NCBI GenBank assembly: GCA_038228615.1
Contig: JBBRPC010000139.1
Location: 1-9,544, forward strand
Reading direction: 5' to 3'
Source of the DNA: F1-120-MAGs023 sp038228615
GTDB taxonomy: Bacteria; Actinomycetota; Acidimicrobiia; IMCC26256; PALSA-610
Length of the DNA stretch: 9,544 nt
Shown: one piece after another, positions 5,575 through 9,544 of the stretch
Layout: every line of letters begins with the position of its first letter
Numbering within the stretch: the first letter of the stretch is position 1
Position numbers and translations under genes: made by a program
The notes under the pieces: generated by a model
The model's database searches: none
What the model saw: only the letters and a program-made list of their open reading frames with translations
What the model was told of the DNA's origin: nothing

Positions 5575-6771
5575 ATGGCCGACAAAATCACGATGGGTGC
5601 AGATGGCACCCTGCACGTATCCGACAATCCGATCATTCCGTTCGTCGAAGGCGACGGCACTGGCGTCGACATTTGGCCGGCAGCACAACTGGTCCTCGAT
5701 GCCGCGGCGGCTCGGCACGGCAAAACCATTGAATGGAAAGAAGTGCTCGCTGGCCAAAAGGCCTTCGACTCGACCGGTTCCTGGCTCCCCGACGAAACAG
5801 TCGATGTGTTTCGCGAATACCTGATTGGAATTAAGGGCCCGCTTACCACGCCGATCGGTGGCGGTATCCGCAGCCTGAACGTCGCGTTGCGTCAACTCCT
5901 CGACCTCTATGTCTGCCTTCGACCAGTGCGCTGGTTCCAAGGCGTCCCATCGCCGGTAAAACGACCCGAGCTTGTCGACATGGTGATCTTTCGGGAGAAT
6001 ACAGAAGATATCTATGCTGGCCTTGAAGTTGAAGAGGGCACGCCGGAAGCTCAGAAGCTGATCGAGACACTCAAGCGCGACTTTGGTTGGGATATCCGAA
6101 CCGATAGCGGGATTGGAATCAAGCCGATTTCGATCACTGGCAGCAAGCGCTTGGTGCGCGCCGCAATTCGGTATGCGGTGGAACATCAGCGCAAGAGCGT
6201 CACGATTGTGCACAAAGGCAATATTCAAAAGTTCACCGAAGGCGCGTTCGCGAAGTGGGGATACGAGGTGACGCGCGACGAGTTCAGCGACGTTGCAGTT
6301 GGGTGGGACGATTGCGGTGGCGACGCCGGCGGGAAGGTGCTGGTCAAAGACAGCATCGCCGACATCACGCTCCAACAAGTGTTGACGCGGCCTGGTGATT
6401 TCGATGTGATTGCGACCACCAACTTGAACGGCGATTATCTCTCCGACGCGCTCGCGGCGCAGGTCGGAGGAATTGGCATCGCGCCCGGCGGCAACATCAA
6501 CTATGTGACCGGCCACGCGATCTTCGAAGCTACGCATGGCACCGCACCGAAGTACGCGGGACAGGACAAGGTGAATCCGGGTTCAGTTATCTTGTCTGGC
6601 GTCATGATGTTCGAACATCTCGGCTGGACGGCGGCAGCTCAAGACATTGTGCGTGCCATAGAAGCTGCGGTTGCCGACAAGGTTGTCACGTACGACTTCG
6701 CGCGGATGATGGAAGGCGCCCACGAGGTGAGCTGCTCAGGTTTTGCGAAGGCAATTGTCGACCGACTCTGA
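5575..6771 (+). CDS. icd: NADP-dependent isocitrate dehydrogenase (E. coli type)
   Basis: This enzyme oxidatively decarboxylates isocitrate to 2-oxoglutarate with NADP+ in the TCA cycle. The product is 398 aa against 416 in E. coli and is highly similar along its whole length. Substrate residues are all present: Ser100, Asn102 and Arg106 in GGIRSLNVALRQ (97-107), Arg116, Arg140, Tyr147 and Lys214 (VHKGN). The metal-binding aspartates are Asp263, Asp287 and Asp291 (NGDYLSDAL). NADP preference is shown by Lys326-Tyr327 in HGTAPKYAGQDKVNPGS and Tyr373/Arg377 in VTYDFAR, matching E. coli Lys344, Tyr345, Tyr391 and Arg395. The shorter length comes mainly from a reduced N-terminus and a shortened region near 240-256. 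ATG 5575 gives the expected beginning, though only a distant GAGG is seen upstream. Ser100 corresponds to the E. coli AceK phosphorylation site; no aceK is in view. The next gene starts 7 nt downstream. Confidence 0.98.
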   Translation: MADKITMGADGTLHVSDNPIIPFVEGDGTGVDIWPAAQLVLDAAAARHGKTIEWKEVLAGQKAFDSTGSWLPDETVDVFREYLIGIKGPLTTPIGGGIRSLNVALRQLLDLYVCLRPVRWFQGVPSPVKRPELVDMVIFRENTEDIYAGLEVEEGTPEAQKLIETLKRDFGWDIRTDSGIGIKPISITGSKRLVRAAIRYAVEHQRKSVTIVHKGNIQKFTEGAFAKWGYEVTRDEFSDVAVGWDDCGGDAGGKVLVKDSIADITLQQVLTRPGDFDVIATTNLNGDYLSDALAAQVGGIGIAPGGNINYVTGHAIFEATHGTAPKYAGQDKVNPGSVILSGVMMFEHLGWTAAAQDIVRAIEAAVADKVVTYDFARMMEGAHEVSCSGFAKAIVDRL

Positions 6772-6778
6772 GTTCAAC

Positions 6779-8566
6779 ATGACCACTGACAATCCTCCGG
6801 TCGATGCTGCGCCGCGCACTCGGTGGATGTTGTTCGTCGCGCTTGGCTTGGTCGCTTTGCCCTTTGTGCTGGTCATGCTGCGCATCGCCGGGCGGGAGCA
6901 TCCGGCGACCAACGGCGACGACGCGCTCATCGAACTGCGTGTTAGCGACGTGTTCACTCATCGCACGCCCCTGCTTGGCAGCTATCAGCGCTACGGATGG
7001 AATCAGCCCGGTCCGCTCTACTTCTATTTACTTGCCATTCCATACCGGTTGTTCGGTCAATCGTTCACCACCATCCAAATCACAGTCGCCCTGGCGAATT
7101 TGACGGCGGTGTGTGTCGTGATCTTGGTGATCCGTCGCCGCTTTGGAGATATCGCGGCACTGTGGGCCGGTGCTGTTTTGGCGGTCGCTGTGCATGGGAT
7201 GACATTGCGCTACGTCATCGACCCTTGGGAACCGAGCATCGCCGGACTGTTACTCGTCGCATTGGTAGTTCTCGGTTACGACGCCGCCCGCGGAAACACT
7301 CGGTCGTGGTATGGCGTCGTGCTGCTCGGTTCGTTGTTGGCGCAGGCGTATGCATCGGTAGCTCTGGTGGCAGTCGGCGTGGCAGCGGCTGCGATCGCAG
7401 GAGGTGTCGTACGCCGAGCGCGAGCGACACAACAGGGGCGTGCTCGCGAACGAGTCGTGCGACCATTGGCGCTGGCAGCTGGCCTCACGATCATCGCGTG
7501 GATCCCTCCGCTTCTCGAACAACTGCGCCATGATCCAGGCAACGTCACCTTGATGCTTCGATTCTTTCGCTCGAGCCACGACACCCTCGGTGCGAAAAAC
7601 GCCTTGCGTGCACTGCGTCTCGAGACTGGTCTCAGCGCACACTGGATCACGAACCACATTCCGAAGCTTCCTCTGACGACGACGATCGACGTGCAGCGGG
7701 CTCCGATCGTTCCGTGGGCGATCGTCGCATTCGCCGCTGCCGCGATCATCGCGTGGCGGCGGCGCGACACCGATACTGCACAATTGATTGTGATGTCGCT
7801 GATCGCAATCGGTTTGGCCGTCATTTCGTTGCGCTCTGTCGTGTTGCCATTGTTCGTGTGGATCATTGCGCCGGACCGAGCAGTTGGGGTGTTGCTCTGG
7901 ATACCGATCGGTGTGGCATTCGCTCGATGGCGACCGAATCTGTCGAGGCTGACTGCCGTCGGAAGTCTTCTCCTGATCACCATCGCGTCGGTGTTGTCCA
8001 CCGCGGACGCAGTGCGCGTGACCACTGGAGCAGAAGCGGGACCCGCAGCGTTCGACGCCGCGGCGGGTGCGATCGCACCAAGGCTTTCGAGTCTCCACTC
8101 CTCGATCTTGATTCGTTCCGACGTCTCAGGCCAGCTGTTGAGCGGCCCCGGTTTCGGACTCGACGAAACTGCGGTCGCTCTTGCAACACGCGGAGTTGAT
8201 GTGGTGGTCGACCGGGCGGCGCAGAATCGATACGGCCGGGATCGAGCGACGCCGGAGCGTGCAAAATATGAGTTACGAGTGATGCTTGCGGCTTCAGCGA
8301 TGCCCCGCGGTTACACACAGTTGGCAATTGTGGATCCGATGGGACGCGATCGTTCCCAACGCGACGCGTTGAGCGCATCGCTCACTCGATTGTGTGTTCA
8401 GACCAATCGCTCACCGGCACCGCAACACGACGACAAACGCACCCTCGACTGGCTCTCGAGCTGCACGCGCGCTGATAGACGCGCGAAAGCGATCACAACG
8501 CAACTTGGTGAGCGATATGGCGACTTCCCCAGGATGAGTCTGCGCCTCGGCCCTGTGCAGAGCTAG
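6779..8566 (+). CDS. Polytopic membrane protein, probable GT-C-type glycosyltransferase
   Basis: From ATG 6779 the product is 595 aa; an in-frame TTG at 6743, inside icd, would add 12 residues. No strong ribosome binding site is seen for either. The architecture fits GT-C glycosyltransferases, which use polyprenyl-phosphate sugars outside the membrane: membrane segment 1 at about 16-38, then a first outer loop with Asp47-Asp48 (GDDALIEL) where the family has its acidic motif, then WNQPGPLYFYLL leading into segment 2. About ten membrane segments run to about residue 410. Residues from about 412 to 595 form a hydrophilic, probably extracytoplasmic domain with two cysteines, Cys539 and Cys562, that could be disulfide-bonded. 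The gene follows icd by 7 nt and converges on rmlD, sharing a CTAG at the stops. Neighbouring dTDP-rhamnose genes make a role in cell-envelope glycan assembly plausible. The sugar and acceptor are unknown, and a family assignment by sequence search is lacking. Confidence 0.78.
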   Translation: MTTDNPPVDAAPRTRWMLFVALGLVALPFVLVMLRIAGREHPATNGDDALIELRVSDVFTHRTPLLGSYQRYGWNQPGPLYFYLLAIPYRLFGQSFTTIQITVALANLTAVCVVILVIRRRFGDIAALWAGAVLAVAVHGMTLRYVIDPWEPSIAGLLLVALVVLGYDAARGNTRSWYGVVLLGSLLAQAYASVALVAVGVAAAAIAGGVVRRARATQQGRARERVVRPLALAAGLTIIAWIPPLLEQLRHDPGNVTLMLRFFRSSHDTLGAKNALRALRLETGLSAHWITNHIPKLPLTTTIDVQRAPIVPWAIVAFAAAAIIAWRRRDTDTAQLIVMSLIAIGLAVISLRSVVLPLFVWIIAPDRAVGVLLWIPIGVAFARWRPNLSRLTAVGSLLLITIASVLSTADAVRVTTGAEAGPAAFDAAAGAIAPRLSSLHSSILIRSDVSGQLLSGPGFGLDETAVALATRGVDVVVDRAAQNRYGRDRATPERAKYELRVMLAASAMPRGYTQLAIVDPMGRDRSQRDALSASLTRLCVQTNRSPAPQHDDKRTLDWLSSCTRADRRAKAITTQLGERYGDFPRMSLRLGPVQS

Positions 8567-9429
8567 GGGCTCGGCGCCACGAGCGTCGCGACGAGTTGGC
8601 GCAGCGGCACGCGGAAGTCGTCGAGTAGCGGCATCGCGGCAGCTGTCATGGCCCGATTCTCGAGCACCGAATTTGCCGGGCGTGGCGCCGGGCGTGGCGG
8701 CTGGAGATCCTTTGAAGCGATCGGCTCCACGCGGGCGGTATCCGCTCCGAGTTCACGCACAATCTCCAAGACAAACTCGTACCAACTCACCGCGCCTTGG
8801 TTCGTGACATGAAACAATCCACCTGTCGACGACGTCGCAAAGCGATCGATGGCGATTGCCAGATCGGCAGTGAATGTGGGGCAGCCGCGCTGATCGTTCA
8901 CAAAGCGCAACGGTCCTTCACCTGAGGCAAGATGCAGCACGGTTTTGACCATGTTCGGACCGTGTTCGCCGCAGACCCATGACGTGCGCAGAATTGTCGA
9001 ATCATCCCCCAATATTTCCTGCACGGCCAGTTCGCCTGCAAGCTTCGAAGCGCCATAGACCGAGAGAGGATTCGTGGGATCAAGTTCGTGATACGGCGCA
9101 GACTTCGTACCGTCGAATACGTAGTCGGTGCTGATGTGGATGAGTCGCGCGTCGACGCGGTCGCATGCTGCTGCAAGGTTGCGAGGCACGGTCGCGTTGC
9201 CCGCGAACGCTTTGTCGTGGTCGGTTTCACAGGCATCGACTGCCGTGAATCCCGCGCAGTTGACGATGACATTCGGTCGGAGCGCGCTGACGCACTCGTC
9301 GACGCTCGAAGCATCGGTGAGATCGAGATCGGCGCGCGTCAGGGAGACGACATCGTGAGATTGACGTTCGCAATAGTCGACGACGTCACGGCCCAGCATC
9401 CCAGCGGCCCCTGTCACGATCCATTTCAC
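8563..9429 (-). CDS. rmlD: dTDP-4-dehydrorhamnose reductase
   Basis: RmlD (RfbD) reduces dTDP-4-dehydro-L-rhamnose with NAD(P)H, the last step in making dTDP-L-rhamnose for cell-wall or surface polysaccharides. The start is the GTG at 9429-9427: it overlaps the rmlB stop as GTGA, has GAAGG at 9441-9437 seven nt upstream, and yields 288 aa, a usual length. Longer in-frame starts would lie inside rmlB. Motifs of this extended short-chain dehydrogenase are the Rossmann TGAAGMLG (6-13), NCAGFTAVDACE (58-69), STDYVFDG (100-107) with Thr101, the catalytic Tyr125 and Lys129 in YGASKLAGE, RTSWVCGEHGPNMVKT (148-163), NDQRGCPTF (178-186) and the C-terminal RPANSVLEN (250-258). It is translationally coupled to rmlB and converges on the membrane protein gene, with which it overlaps by four bases at the stops. 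Confidence 0.95.
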   Translation of the reverse strand: MKWIVTGAAGMLGRDVVDYCERQSHDVVSLTRADLDLTDASSVDECVSALRPNVIVNCAGFTAVDACETDHDKAFAGNATVPRNLAAACDRVDARLIHISTDYVFDGTKSAPYHELDPTNPLSVYGASKLAGELAVQEILGDDSTILRTSWVCGEHGPNMVKTVLHLASGEGPLRFVNDQRGCPTFTADLAIAIDRFATSSTGGLFHVTNQGAVSWYEFVLEIVRELGADTARVEPIASKDLQPPRPAPRPANSVLENRAMTAAAMPLLDDFRVPLRQLVATLVAPSP

Positions 9430-9544
9430 GGGCGCGCCTTCAAGGGTTCCCACCACCATCGATTGTCGCGGTACCACTGTACGGTTGCGGCGAGCGCTTC
9501 ATCGAGTGACCGCTGCCGTTGCCAACCCAATGAAGTGACCTTGG
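9426..9544 (-). CDS. rmlB: dTDP-glucose 4,6-dehydratase, C-terminal end (partial)
   Basis: Only the last 38 codons are in the window, ending in TGA at 9428-9426; the rest lies beyond the right edge. The peptide has LGWQRQRSLDEAL followed by ATVQWYRDNRWWWEPLK, a very characteristic ending of actinobacterial RmlB proteins. The enzyme converts dTDP-glucose to dTDP-4-dehydro-6-deoxyglucose, the second step of dTDP-rhamnose synthesis. The four-base overlap (GTGA) with rmlD supports both the identity and co-translation. The call rests on a short segment plus context. Confidence 0.85.
   Translation of the reverse strand, partial: KVTSLGWQRQRSLDEALAATVQWYRDNRWWWEPLKARP

Noticed and set aside
4794..5849. 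Open frame of 351 codons on the minus strand opposite motB and the start of icd
   Set aside because: It spans two unrelated, well-supported genes and their junction; its composition is shadow-like.
5386..6537. Open frame of 383 codons on the minus strand, antisense to icd
   Set aside because: It lies opposite a fully conserved icd and has the Arg/Asp/His-rich look of a complementary-strand shadow in GC-rich DNA, with no recognisable motif or ribosome binding site.
7250..8098. Long minus-strand frame opposite the membrane protein
   Set aside because: It is rich in Arg, His and Gln, as expected for the complement of hydrophobic codons, and has no protein family features.

Overview
The window looks like chromosomal DNA of a moderately GC-rich bacterium, most likely an actinobacterium of the Acidimicrobiia type. 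That placement is an inference. It rests on the actinobacterial flavour of TrpA, RmlD and the large membrane protein, combined with a dedicated trpF, an E. coli-type NADP isocitrate dehydrogenase and flagellar stator genes. Streptomycetes and mycobacteria usually lack trpF and use PriA instead, so they fit less well. Taxonomy was not tested by any search.

Left part (1-3713, + strand): a tryptophan biosynthesis cluster in the order trpC (3' end only), trpF, a small secreted protein of unknown function, trpB, trpA. trpC and trpF are tightly spaced, and trpB and trpA overlap. Together these enzymes carry CdRP formation and ring closure to indole-3-glycerol phosphate, then cleavage and condensation with serine to tryptophan. 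The secreted protein gene sits between the two halves and is followed by a strong hairpin terminator. trpBA may therefore be a separate transcription unit, or depend on read-through.

Middle (3714-6771, + strand): a 91-nt leader with inverted and direct repeats, the flagellar stator pair motA-motB (2 nt apart), then icd, a full-length NADP-dependent isocitrate dehydrogenase of the TCA cycle. No other flagellar gene is in view.

Right part (6772-9544): a large polytopic membrane protein (+ strand) that resembles GT-C-fold glycosyltransferases, starting 7 nt after icd. It meets, tail to tail, a minus-strand dTDP-L-rhamnose operon: rmlB (C-terminal end only, at the window edge) followed by rmlD. 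The two converging genes share a CTAG in which both TAG stop codons lie. A role for the membrane protein in envelope glycan assembly alongside dTDP-rhamnose is plausible but is inferred from context only.

There is no gene-free stretch longer than 300 nt; the longest is 889-1049 (161 nt). I saw no tRNA, rRNA, CRISPR array, insertion sequence, phage gene or defence gene. Most of the window is ordinary core metabolism. The less explained items are the secreted protein, the hairpins before trpB, the motA leader, the TrpF tail and a possible small minus-strand ORF. I found no convincing new multi-gene system.
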